From Meridianimarinicoccus aquatilis (GTDB lineage: Bacteria > Pseudomonadota > Alphaproteobacteria > Rhodobacterales > Rhodobacteraceae): DNA of 49,167 nt. The DNA is taken from assembly GCF_004358675.1 (NCBI RefSeq), contig NZ_SMZO01000028.1, positions 1 to 49,167 of the forward strand. The letters are read 5' to 3'. Below the pieces are notes generated by a model that searched no databases, was not told the origin of the DNA, and saw only the letters and a list, made by a program, of their open reading frames with translations. Position 1 is the first letter of the stretch, and each line of letters starts with the position of its first letter. A program made the translations under genes and the position numbers. Below are positions 9,425-17,442 of this stretch, piece by piece.

Positions 9425-9473
9425 TCAAAGGATTTGTTAGGTCATGCTGGCTTATTAGAACGCTAGGGTTCGT

Positions 9474-10235
9474 TCAGAACCGGGGCCGTACCATATCGGT
9501 CCAGATTTTGAACGGGCGCAGCAGCGTTCTTGCAAATGCAGCATCGCTGGTCAGTGTTGGGGTTCCCGTCGGCGGAAACTCAGAGGTTTGGGGCGCATAG
9601 TACGTTCCGAACAAGATATCGAAAACGGGAAAAACCTGAGCAAAGTTCTTGTCACGATGGTTCGGCAGGTTCGAATGGTGGATACGGTGCAACTGCGGCC
9701 CAACGACAACGGTCGTCAGGCGACCAAGGCTCAAATGCCAATTTGCATGGCTGAACATCAAGAAGAATGTCGCAAGAGCGGCGGCCAGGACCAACCCCTT
9801 GGGGTGATAGCCCAGAATGAACAACACAGGTGCATGGATCACCAGCGTTTGAATCGGATAGTCGAGCCAATAGGTACGATAGCTGGAGAGCACGTTGAGT
9901 TCGCTGTCGGAATGATGCAACTCGTGCAACGCCCACATGCTGCGAAATCGGTGCTGCGCTCTGTGATACCAATAGAACATTAGGTCAGCCGCCAACACAT
10001 AGGCGACGGCATAAACCAATGTCGCCAAGACACCAGTTTCGTCGCGCAGGCGCGGCGAGAGCGGCAGCAGGTAAAAGACCCAAGCCGAGATTGTTGCTCC
10101 GACTCCCAAAACAAGAGCCCCGTAGCAGATGTTGCGCACACGCCCGGTAAGCCCCTGCCCGGCCTGGGCCGGGTGGACGTATTCGAAGAACCCGAAGACG
10201 ACGAAAAATACGCCGATCATTGCTGCTTCAGACAT
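9474..10235 (-). CDS. Sterol desaturase / fatty acid hydroxylase family membrane protein
   Basis: About 253 residues with several hydrophobic segments and the histidine clusters of the fatty acid hydroxylase superfamily: HRAQH (HxxxH), HELHH (HxxHH) and HRIHH. These bind a di-iron centre in the membrane and use O2 to hydroxylate or desaturate lipids. The context (FYWYHRAQHRF, LHELHHSD, HSNLPNHRDKNFAQVFPVFD, FGTYY) is typical of bacterial members of unknown substrate. The ATG at 10235 with GGGG five bases upstream is preferred to the longer frame starting at 10313. The gene converges with the SerC-like gene. Neither substrate nor pathway can be told. Confidence 0.88.
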   Translation of the reverse strand: MSEAAMIGVFFVVFGFFEYVHPAQAGQGLTGRVRNICYGALVLGVGATISAWVFYLLPLSPRLRDETGVLATLVYAVAYVLAADLMFYWYHRAQHRFRSMWALHELHHSDSELNVLSSYRTYWLDYPIQTLVIHAPVLFILGYHPKGLVLAAALATFFLMFSHANWHLSLGRLTTVVVGPQLHRIHHSNLPNHRDKNFAQVFPVFDILFGTYYAPQTSEFPPTGTPTLTSDAAFARTLLRPFKIWTDMVRPRF

Positions 10236-10460
10236 GAAATCCCCGCAAAACTGACACAGCCTGATAGTGACTGGCGAACAAGAACCCTCAATCAATTTAC
10301 GAACCAAGCGCACTCACATTCCGCAGTTTGCGCCAAAACGAAGAAGTTTACAGACCCTCCAGCAAATCAAGATTAATCATAGGTGGGTAACTGGGATTGA
10401 TTGCGGCATTCCCAGAAGTGGTGCACCATTTCCTTTCCGAAAATGGGATGGATTACGACT

Positions 10461-11159
10461 ATGATCGAAGCGCCGCCACCGCTCACTATCAAGACCACCT
10501 TTCGACGGCCAACAGACGCCCAGATTTCTGCGTTTCAAGGGGTTCCGACGGGTTTTGTCGTAGATGCCCTTCTGGGCGGCGGCGCTCTTTCATCCAGTAT
10601 ACAGCCGGTTGGGGGCGGGCGCGACATAGACTGCGTTGCGGCTGGACCCGCTTTAACAGCGGACTGCGGTGCCGGTGATGTTTTGGCGTTATTCGCGGCG
10701 CTGAAATTTATTACACTTGGCGATGTGGTCGTTTCATCTTTCGCGGCTCACACCGGATGCGCTGCTGCTGGGGATCGCTTGGTCGGCATGATGAAAAACA
10801 ATGGGGCCGCCGGTTTTGTCACGGATGGTCCCGTCCGAGACTACGTTGGTATCGTCCCCGTTGGGTTGCCTGTTTGGTGTGTTGGTCTGACGCCAGCCTC
10901 GCCGCACATGTCGGGTCCGGGTACGATTGGTTTTCCGGTGCAAGTTGGCGGCCAACAGATCGAAACAGGGGACATGATAGTTGCCGACCGCGATGGCGTT
11001 GTGGTGGTACCCTTCGCAAAAATCGACGAGGTCATCCTCAAGCTCGCCCATATTGCTGAGCTTGAGGCGGATTTGGATGCCAAGGTCGCTCAAGGGTTGA
11101 AAGTGCCGAGTTGGGTTAAAGAGTACTTGAAAAGCGAGAGCACTGTTCGAAAAGACTGA
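10461..11159 (+). CDS. RraA-like protein (HMG/CHA aldolase or demethylmenaquinone methyltransferase-like fold)
   Basis: Around 232 residues with the RraA-fold pattern: an early GPALTADCGAGD region, then AAGDRLVGMMKNNGAAGFV, DGPVRDYVGI with the conserved Arg-Asp, and GGQQIETGDMIVADRDGVVVVP. Metal-dependent members of this fold are 4-hydroxy-4-methyl-2-oxoglutarate aldolases or oxaloacetate decarboxylases; others inhibit RNase E. The isolated gene gives no clue to which. The ATG at 10461 has GGATGG upstream. An in-frame ATG at 10443 and a TTG at 10401 are alternatives. The gene is divergent from the hydroxylase-like gene, with 225 bases between them. Confidence 0.8.
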   Translation: MIEAPPPLTIKTTFRRPTDAQISAFQGVPTGFVVDALLGGGALSSSIQPVGGGRDIDCVAAGPALTADCGAGDVLALFAALKFITLGDVVVSSFAAHTGCAAAGDRLVGMMKNNGAAGFVTDGPVRDYVGIVPVGLPVWCVGLTPASPHMSGPGTIGFPVQVGGQQIETGDMIVADRDGVVVVPFAKIDEVILKLAHIAELEADLDAKVAQGLKVPSWVKEYLKSESTVRKD

Positions 11160-11305
11160 AAGCGTTTGAGGCTCAAATCTGTTTTGCGCCGATCGCGGGC
11201 TTTGGCCAGCTTGCAAACTGGCACCTGACCAATACATCTACGCGTTCGCGAAAAGTGACCGTGGGGCCGGGACGTTTGAACGGCCCGACCCAATCCGAAT
11301 TGATT

Positions 11306-12034
11306 TCATTTGATGCGTGAGCGGCGCTTCACGAATGCGATGGCAGCGACGCCGCCGGCCAGCAGAGCAAACGGTGCAGGTAGTGGAACCGGAGCAGGCG
11401 ATGGGTTGATGTTCGTTCCTTTGAAGCCTGTGTAGCTTTCGGCGATGGTGTGGTTGTCGGATTCGAAATTGCCGCCCGAGAAGACAATGGAATCAAAGCT
11501 CATGTCTGAGAAGATGTTGATGAACGCAAACGGTTCATGGCTGACTTTTCCCAGATACCCTTCGTTCGGGTTTCCATAATAGGACTCTGGGTCTTCTGCG
11601 TTGGTCTTGATGAACGAAACAACGTCATTGGTGTTGAAAGAGAAAATGCTTGAACTTCCGCTGAGCAGCTCAACTTGATTGCCACCGCTTCCGGCGGACC
11701 ACCAGAAGCCAAGGTAGGTGGCCGGGGTGTTCAGGGTCAGTGTCGATCCAGGGGTGTTTTGTACGTAAAAATACGGCGTTTCTTCTGCGCCGCCATATAC
11801 GTTAGCCTTATTAACCTGGCCAGCGCTATAAGTCCCAAGCACTGAGGTGTAACCGGACAGCTTGCCAAGCGCGACGCTGTCAAAGGTTTCAACCGCAGAT
11901 CCGGTTGCACCAATGCCTGCAAGGTCTGCGTTCAACACGCCTGCGTCTTCGATTGTTACGGTAACTGATGCGGCATGAGTTACGACCGGTGTTGCAATGA
12001 CCAAGGCAGCCAGCAGAGTGTTCAGGATCTTCAT
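11306..12034 (-). CDS. Secreted VPLPA-CTERM sorting domain protein
   Basis: A 242-residue exported protein. A signal peptide covers residues 1-22 (MKILNTLLAALVIATPVVTH, then cleavage near AA-SVT). The body is rich in Gly, Ser, Asn and aromatic residues. The C-terminus is a three-part sorting signal: a VPLPAP motif, a hydrophobic helix (FALLAGGVAAIAFV) and a basic tail (KRRSRIK). VPLPA-CTERM is a PEP-CTERM variant of Rhodobacterales, processed by an exosortase and found on exopolysaccharide-linked surface proteins. No exosortase gene is in this window. The ATG at 12034 follows GAGGGACG and fits the signal peptide. The function of the body is unknown. Confidence 0.88.
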   Translation of the reverse strand: MKILNTLLAALVIATPVVTHAASVTVTIEDAGVLNADLAGIGATGSAVETFDSVALGKLSGYTSVLGTYSAGQVNKANVYGGAEETPYFYVQNTPGSTLTLNTPATYLGFWWSAGSGGNQVELLSGSSSIFSFNTNDVVSFIKTNAEDPESYYGNPNEGYLGKVSHEPFAFINIFSDMSFDSIVFSGGNFESDNHTIAESYTGFKGTNINPSPAPVPLPAPFALLAGGVAAIAFVKRRSRIK

Positions 12035-12387
12035 GGTACGTCCCTCGTTCGGATTTTTGCGTTGACCTAGAAATCCCATAGTTCGTTAATTTGTGCAGTC
12101 CCCACATCGGGATAGACCAACTCTAGGAAGTATAGGCGCCCTATCCGAACCATGCGTTTGACGGCATTTCAGCGTTCTTAATGAGGGTTAGATCGTTGTA
12201 TTCTAGGTAAACGCACGCGCGCTTCAGGGATCGGGCCGCCGCAGCCGGCCTGCCTTTTTGACCCAATCAAGCGTGATCAGAACTTTGAATGTAGTGAGAT
12301 GTCGGCGGGCATGGGGCCACGTCTTTCAGTTGGTGAAACGATCCCGGACCTTGCCCAATTGCGGTGAGCGAACGTGTGCCCGGCACG
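12035..12387. other. Gene-free stretch upstream of the VPLPA-CTERM gene
   Basis: These 353 bases separate the CTERM gene start (minus strand, 12034) from the end of the MocR-type regulator (minus strand, 12388). The stretch should hold the CTERM promoter and possibly a terminator for the regulator. I found no convincing hairpin with a T-tract and no RNA gene. Confidence 0.5.
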
Positions 12388-13875
12388 TCATTGGGCCTTT
12401 TCGGCAGCCTCCATTGCGGCTGCCACCAACTCCATCCCATCATGGATCAAGTTGGCATTGATGGATGAATAGGCCAGCCGATAGTGTGATGTGTCGGGCG
12501 ACCGATACGCATAAAACGCGCTACCCGGCTCAATCAGAACACTGTGCTTTCGAAGCTCCAAAGCCAGTTTTGTCGTGTCGACGCCGGGCGGCGCTTTCAT
12601 CCAAAATGACGACCCACCGTGCATTTCGTGGACATCAAGCTTCAGCTTGAACTCCCGGATACAGGCTTCCATGATCGCGCGGCGTTTGCTGAATGCCCGT
12701 GCCATTCGATTGATTTGGCTGTCATAGTGGCCAAGCGACAGGAAATAGGCTGTGGTTCTTTGGATGTGGCTTGGTGGGTGGCGCAGGACCACGGTGCGCA
12801 GTTTACGCATTTCCTGGATCAGCGGTTTGGCCGCCACAACATATCCAAGCCGCAGTCCCGGAAAGATCGATTTCGAAAAGGACCCAAGATAGATGACCGA
12901 CCCGGCTTGATCCATTGATTTGAGCGCGGGCGCAGGGGGACTAAGGAACGACATTTCGAACTCATAATCGTCTTCGACGATGATGAAATCCTCTCGCAAC
13001 GCTTTTTCCAGCATTGCCAGACGCCGATCCAATGGCATGGTGACGTTTGTCGGCGCGTGATGACTTGGCGTGGTGAAGACAACATCCGCGTCGGGTGGGA
13101 TCAGGTCCGGGGGCAACCCTTCGTTGTCTACGTCGATAGACGACGCTACATAGCGCATCTGATCAAAGATCTTGCGCAGCCCCGGAAAACAAGGGTTCTC
13201 GACAATCGCCTTCTGGCCTTCCGACAGCAAAAGCTGCGCGATCATCCAAAGAGCGTTTTGCCCACCCAAGGTAATGAGAATCTCGTCAGGATGGGCACGT
13301 ATCCCGCGCCTTGGCAGGATGTATCGCAGAATGAACTCCACCAACATCGGATCGTCGTTTTGGTAGTGATCGTGCGTTAGTGTGTTGAAATCTTTACGCC
13401 CAACAGCCCGCAGGGAGCAATTGCGCCAGTTGCGATGGTCGAACAGATCAGGATCTGACTGGCCGTAGATGAAGGGATATTTGTAGTCGGTCCAGTTCGG
13501 GGGGCGCAGAATATCCTCTCGGGATCTGGGCCGATGCGCCAAGCGACTCTCCCAATCAACGCCGCCTTTTTCTTCCGCCGTCTGGCCCACAAAAATGGGC
13601 CGTTTCGGTGCTGAATCCGCAACGAAATACCCGGACCGGTCCCGCGAGATCAGATACTCGTTCGCTACCAATTCAGTATAAGCGAGCGTGACGGTTATGC
13701 GCGACACACCAAGATGATCGGCCAACTTGCGCGACGATGGCATCCGTTCGCCGGCGGCACAGCGGCCTGACACGATAGTTTCAGCAACAATCTGTTGAAT
13801 TTGTTGCTGAAGCGTTGCTTCACTTTTTGGCGGCAGCAGGAATATCTCGGGGGGAATTGCCAAATCTGGCTCCAA
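12388..13875 (-). CDS. tauR: MocR-type (GntR HTH + aminotransferase) regulator, probably TauR
   Basis: A 495-residue fusion. The N-terminal GntR winged HTH (about 20-90) shows MPSSRKLADHLGVSRITVTL. A class I aminotransferase-like domain follows, with the PLP lysine in YLGSFSKSIFPGLRLGY and the aspartate in IIVEDDYEFE. In Rhodobacter, TauR is such a protein and activates tpa and tau transport genes in response to taurine. Its position next to tpa and tauABC supports that name. The start is a TTG at 13875. No ATG is available before the HTH, an in-frame TAA lies just upstream, and no clear Shine-Dalgarno is visible. An inverted repeat at 13888-13911 lies directly in front and may be an autoregulatory site. 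Confidence 0.82.
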   Translation of the reverse strand: MEPDLAIPPEIFLLPPKSEATLQQQIQQIVAETIVSGRCAAGERMPSSRKLADHLGVSRITVTLAYTELVANEYLISRDRSGYFVADSAPKRPIFVGQTAEEKGGVDWESRLAHRPRSREDILRPPNWTDYKYPFIYGQSDPDLFDHRNWRNCSLRAVGRKDFNTLTHDHYQNDDPMLVEFILRYILPRRGIRAHPDEILITLGGQNALWMIAQLLLSEGQKAIVENPCFPGLRKIFDQMRYVASSIDVDNEGLPPDLIPPDADVVFTTPSHHAPTNVTMPLDRRLAMLEKALREDFIIVEDDYEFEMSFLSPPAPALKSMDQAGSVIYLGSFSKSIFPGLRLGYVVAAKPLIQEMRKLRTVVLRHPPSHIQRTTAYFLSLGHYDSQINRMARAFSKRRAIMEACIREFKLKLDVHEMHGGSSFWMKAPPGVDTTKLALELRKHSVLIEPGSAFYAYRSPDTSHYRLAYSSINANLIHDGMELVAAAMEAAEKAQ

Positions 13876-13887
13876 AGTGCTGGAGGT

Positions 13888-13911
13888 TTGGACTTACCCT
13901 AAGCAGTCCAA
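13888..13911. promoter_or_regulatory. Inverted repeat before the MocR-type regulator
   Basis: TTGGACT and AGTCCAA form a perfect 7-base inverted repeat separated by 10 bases, within the 61 bases between tpa and the regulator. The TGGAC core is shared with the site between tpa and tauA at 15435-15452. I read it as a candidate TauR operator. An attenuating hairpin is an alternative, though no T-tract follows. Confidence 0.4.
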
Positions 13912-13936
13912 TCCCCCGGCGCAATGCACGACAAGC

Positions 13937-15316
13937 CTATCCAAAAACCCGTGTCAGCGCGTGGTCGATGGCGTCTGTAATTGCATCGATATCATCCGCT
14001 GTAGCGATGAGCGAAGGCGCAAGACACAGAGTGTTATTGAACCCCGGCACCGCACGCGCGGTTGCGCCGATGATAACCCCCTGCCCCATGCAGTCAGCGA
14101 TCACCGCCTGCACCTGTGCTTCGGCAACCGGATCCTTGCTGATGCGGTCTGCTACCAGTTCTGCGCCGCAAAACAAACCGGACCCACGCACATCGCCAAC
14201 GACCGCATGCCGGTCTTTCAACGCATGAAGATTGTCCATCAGGCGCGCGCCCATCGTGGTGGTGTTGCCCAAAAGGTCTTCGTCTTCGATGATGCGCATG
14301 TTCTCAAGCGCGGCGGCAGGCCCGCCCGTGCATCCCCCGAAGGTCGAGATGTCGCGGAAATGGTTCAGGGGGTCGCTTGCCTCGTCCTTGAACATCTCAA
14401 AAACGTTCTCGGTGGTCACAAGACACGCAATCGCAGCGTAGCCCGATGCAACGCCTTTTGCCATTGTAACAAGATCTGGCTTGATCCCGTATTGCTGATA
14501 CCCGAACCACGTTCCGGTGCGACCAACCCCGCAAACCACTTCGTCCAGGTGCAGCAAAATATCGTATTTGCGGCAGATCTCTTGAACGCGTTCCCAATAG
14601 CCCTGCGGTGCCGGGATGACGCCGCCGCCAGCGGTCACGGTTTCCAAACAAAGCGCGCCCACAGTGTCCGGACCTTCGCGCAGTATCACTTCTTCAATCG
14701 CATCAGCCGCGCGTTCGCCGTAATTTTCGACGTCCCACTGCGCGCGATACTCAAGGCAATGCGGCACAGACACGAAGCCCGGCGTATAAGGACCATATTG
14801 CGCGTTGCGTTCCGCCTGACCGCCGGCCGAAATCGTGGAAATGGTCGACCCGTGGTAGTCGCGTTCCCGATAGAGGATCTTGCGCTTCTTGCCGCCATAG
14901 CGCTTGTGCGCGATCTGCCGAACCATCTTGAACGCTTTCTCGTTCGCCTCGGATCCCGAGTTGACGTAATAGACCCGGCTCAGCCCTGGCATCTTTTCGA
15001 TTAGTTTCTCAGCGAACACTGCACCTGGAACTGACCCGGCTGACTGTGCAAAGAAATTGAGCTTAACGACCTGATCGCGGATCGCATTTGCGATGCTCTC
15101 GCGGCCGTAGCCAACATTGACGGTCCAAACGCCGCCGGACACCGCATCAATATGTTCACGCCCTGAAGCGTCCCAAACACGCAGGCCCTTACCTTCGATC
15201 ATGACCCTGGGATCGGTTGTTTCATGCGCTTTGTGCTGAGTGAGATGATGCCAGACATGGGCGCGGTCTGCGCGGATGACGTCATCAAAATGGTTGCCTG
15301 GCGCAGCGTGTGTCAC
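13937..15316 (-). CDS. tpa: Taurine--pyruvate aminotransferase
   Basis: A 459-residue class III PLP aminotransferase. Landmarks are GVWTVNVGYGRESIANAI, NSGSEANEKAFKMVRQ, DYHGST, LHLDEVVCGVGRTGTWFGYQ and the PLP lysine in LVTMAKGVASGYA. The sequence resembles Roseobacter Tpa along its length. Tpa moves the amino group of taurine to pyruvate, giving sulfoacetaldehyde and alanine. It sits between tauR and the divergent tauABC importer. The next enzyme, sulfoacetaldehyde acetyltransferase (xsc), is not in the window. The start is taken as the GTG at 15316 because GGAGAG lies about 7 bases upstream; longer frames lack a ribosome site. Confidence 0.88.
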   Translation of the reverse strand: MTHAAPGNHFDDVIRADRAHVWHHLTQHKAHETTDPRVMIEGKGLRVWDASGREHIDAVSGGVWTVNVGYGRESIANAIRDQVVKLNFFAQSAGSVPGAVFAEKLIEKMPGLSRVYYVNSGSEANEKAFKMVRQIAHKRYGGKKRKILYRERDYHGSTISTISAGGQAERNAQYGPYTPGFVSVPHCLEYRAQWDVENYGERAADAIEEVILREGPDTVGALCLETVTAGGGVIPAPQGYWERVQEICRKYDILLHLDEVVCGVGRTGTWFGYQQYGIKPDLVTMAKGVASGYAAIACLVTTENVFEMFKDEASDPLNHFRDISTFGGCTGGPAAALENMRIIEDEDLLGNTTTMGARLMDNLHALKDRHAVVGDVRGSGLFCGAELVADRISKDPVAEAQVQAVIADCMGQGVIIGATARAVPGFNNTLCLAPSLIATADDIDAITDAIDHALTRVFG

Positions 15317-15434
15317 GGGGGTCTCTCCACTAGAATCAAGAATGATATGAAAACTGGCAGATGTGCGATATGCATCTGCAAGTTCGATGTGGTCACGGTG
15401 TGCCCAAAATTGCAGCGTGAGTAGGGCCAAGTGG

Positions 15435-15452
15435 TGTCAACTTTTATGTCCA
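15435..15452 (-). promoter_or_regulatory. Direct-repeat operator candidate between tpa and tauA
   Basis: On the minus strand TGGACA and TTGACA occur as direct repeats with a 12-base period. The first is part of CTGGACATAA (15444-15453). From memory, Rhodobacter TauR binds direct repeats of a CTGGAC-type element. The site lies about 120 bases before tpa and 135 before tauA, suitable for divergent activation. Confidence 0.45.
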
Positions 15453-15530
15453 GATGCATGCCCCTGTTGAGAACAGCAAAGAACCTTCCCTTACTTGACC
15501 CAAGCGCACCATCGATGTTGGGGCGCTATC

Positions 15531-15540
15531 AATTATAATT
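15531..15540 (+). promoter_or_regulatory. tauA: Candidate -10 element of tauA
   Basis: AATTATAATT is a perfect 10-base palindrome containing a consensus TATAAT (15534-15539), about 50 bases before the tauA start. No good -35 hexamer stands 17 bases upstream; the nearest TTGACC is at 15495-15500, too far away. That fits a promoter depending on an activator such as TauR. Confidence 0.35.
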
Positions 15541-15588
15541 TGCCGGAGCGGGCGGGTCGCTGACTTCGGCAATTCCAACCAGGAGACT

Positions 15589-16572
15589 ATGATGAAGACA
15601 CTTGCCAAACTTCTGTCCGGCGGCGCCCTTTTGTTAAGCGCCCAGGCTGCAACTGCCCAAGAATTGACAGTGGGGTACTTTTTGGAATGGCCAATGCCGT
15701 TCCTCGCAGCAAAGGCAGACGGCGCATATGCAGAAGCCCTTGGCATGCCCGTGAACTGGGTCAGCTTTGAAACTGGCACGGCGATGTCCGCAGCCATGGC
15801 ATCGGGCGATGTGCAAATTTCCGTCTCACAAGGCGTGCCGCCTTTCGTTGTTGCCGTGTCCGCAGGACAGCCGCTTCAGGTTCTGGATGTCGCGGTCAGC
15901 TATTCCGAGAATGACAACTGCGTCGTCGCGACGGAGTTGGAAATTGACAAGGAAACCGCGAGCGATCTGAATGGCAAGAAAGTCGCCGTGCCAATCGGCA
16001 CAGCCGCGCATTACGGCTTTTTGCGCCAGATGGATCATTTTGGCGTCGACGTTGCCAGCCTGACAGTTGTGGACATGGCACCCACAGATGGTGCCGCAGC
16101 TTTGGCACAGGGCGAAGTGGACTTCGCTTGTGGCTGGGGTGGCGGACTGAGCCGTATGAAAGAGCACGGCAACATCCTTCTGACCGGTGCCGAGAAAGAA
16201 GAATTGGGCATTCTTGTTTTCGACGTGACATCGGCGCCGGCTGATTTCGTGATCGAAAACGAAGATAGTGTTTCCGATTTCCTGGCTGTCACCGCACAGG
16301 CAAACGCAGAGTGGGCGGAAACCAAATCGCCCGACATGCTGGCCAAAATTGCAGCCGAGTCAGGTATGTCTGTTGAAGCAACCGAAGCGTCAATCTCGAC
16401 CTTCACGTTCCCCACGGTCGAAGATCAACTGTCGGCCAAATGGCTGGGCGGCAATGCGCAAACCTTCATGAAGGGCGTGGCGGACGTGTTCGTGGAAGCG
16501 GGCAGCATTCCAAGCGCCCTAGACAGCTATGAAGGTTCGATCGCCACAGGTCCGCTTGCTGCAACCCAGTAA
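15589..16572 (+). CDS. tauA: Taurine ABC transporter, periplasmic binding protein
   Basis: A 327-residue periplasmic protein with a signal peptide (MMKTLAKLLSGGALLLSAQA, cleavage near TAQ-EL). The mature part has the TauA/SsuA fold: LTVGYFLEWPMPF at the start, then MASGDVQISVSQGVPPF and GKKVAVPIGTAAHYGFLR. It would capture taurine or a related sulfonate for TauBC. AGGAGA lies 5-8 bases before the two tandem ATGs (15589 and 15592). A hairpin follows directly (16586-16609). The gene is divergent from tpa, which uses the imported taurine. Confidence 0.88.
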   Translation: MMKTLAKLLSGGALLLSAQAATAQELTVGYFLEWPMPFLAAKADGAYAEALGMPVNWVSFETGTAMSAAMASGDVQISVSQGVPPFVVAVSAGQPLQVLDVAVSYSENDNCVVATELEIDKETASDLNGKKVAVPIGTAAHYGFLRQMDHFGVDVASLTVVDMAPTDGAAALAQGEVDFACGWGGGLSRMKEHGNILLTGAEKEELGILVFDVTSAPADFVIENEDSVSDFLAVTAQANAEWAETKSPDMLAKIAAESGMSVEATEASISTFTFPTVEDQLSAKWLGGNAQTFMKGVADVFVEAGSIPSALDSYEGSIATGPLAATQ

Positions 16573-16585
16573 TGCAGCACCAAGG

Positions 16586-16609
16586 GAAGGCGGGCTCAGG
16601 CCCGCCTTC
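16586..16609 (+). terminator. Intercistronic hairpin between tauA and tauB
   Basis: GAAGGCGGGC and GCCCGCCTTC form a perfect 10-base-pair stem with a TCAG loop, followed by TTCCT. The T-tract is weak, so it is probably a partial terminator or an mRNA-stabilising element. Either would leave more binding protein than membrane components, a common arrangement in ABC importer operons. Confidence 0.7.
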
Positions 16610-16640
16610 TTCCTATCACCCCATCCAGGAACTGTGTCTT

Positions 16641-17441
16641 ATGACTTTCTTGAGTATTAATAATCTGTCTATGCGTTTCGACTTGCCGAACGGCAGTCAT
16701 GTTCAAGCTCTCAAAGATGTCAGTCTTGAAATCGGAAAGGGCGAATTGATTTCAGTGCTTGGCCCATCGGGGTGCGGCAAGTCGACGTTGCTCAATATCT
16801 TGGCCGGCTTTTTGTCACATACCGGCGGGTCGGTGACATTGAACGATGTTCCGGTGACGCAACCGGGCGCGGAACGGGGCATGGTATTCCAGCAAGGTGC
16901 GCTGTTTGAGTGGATGAGTGTTCGCGAGAATGTCGAATTTGGGCCGCGCATGAAGGGCATGCCGGAAACCGATCGCAACACGATCGTGGACAACCTGTTG
17001 AATACTGTCGGCTTGCGATCGTTTAAGGAGAAAGCCGTTTATGAATTGTCCGGCGGGATGCAGCAGCGCGTGGCCCTGGCCCGCTGTCTTGCGAACGATC
17101 CGGACGTCATCCTTATGGATGAACCGCTTGGCGCACTTGATGCATTGACGCGTGAAAAAATGCAGGGGTTGGTGCTCAACCTGTGGAAAGAGACTGGCAA
17201 GACGATCATCCTGATTACGCACTCGGTCGATGAAGCCCTTTTGCTTGGCGAGCGCCTATTGGTCATGGCACCGCGTCCGGGTCGGATTCACAAAGAATAC
17301 AAACTCTCCTTTGCCGAGCGGGCGGTCAAATCCGACCTGCGAGAGGTGAAGGAAGACCCGGCCTTCAGTGAAACCAAGAAAGAGATCCTGAATATGATTT
17401 GGGAAATGGAAGAAGAAATCATGAGCGGATCGGAGCAGTAA
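16641..17441 (+). CDS. tauB: Taurine ABC transporter, ATP-binding protein
   Basis: A 266-residue ABC ATPase with Walker A GPSGCGKST, Q-loop in MVFQQGALFEW, signature LSGGMQQRVALAR, Walker B VILMDEP and the H-loop in LITHSVDEA. It resembles TauB/SsuB and would power TauC. The ATG at 16641 is chosen because the homologous region begins there and AGGA stands about 10 bases upstream. The frame extends upstream through the hairpin, which argues against the longer version. It ends one base before the tauC ATG. Confidence 0.9.
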   Translation: MTFLSINNLSMRFDLPNGSHVQALKDVSLEIGKGELISVLGPSGCGKSTLLNILAGFLSHTGGSVTLNDVPVTQPGAERGMVFQQGALFEWMSVRENVEFGPRMKGMPETDRNTIVDNLLNTVGLRSFKEKAVYELSGGMQQRVALARCLANDPDVILMDEPLGALDALTREKMQGLVLNLWKETGKTIILITHSVDEALLLGERLLVMAPRPGRIHKEYKLSFAERAVKSDLREVKEDPAFSETKKEILNMIWEMEEEIMSGSEQ

Positions 17442-17442
17442 A

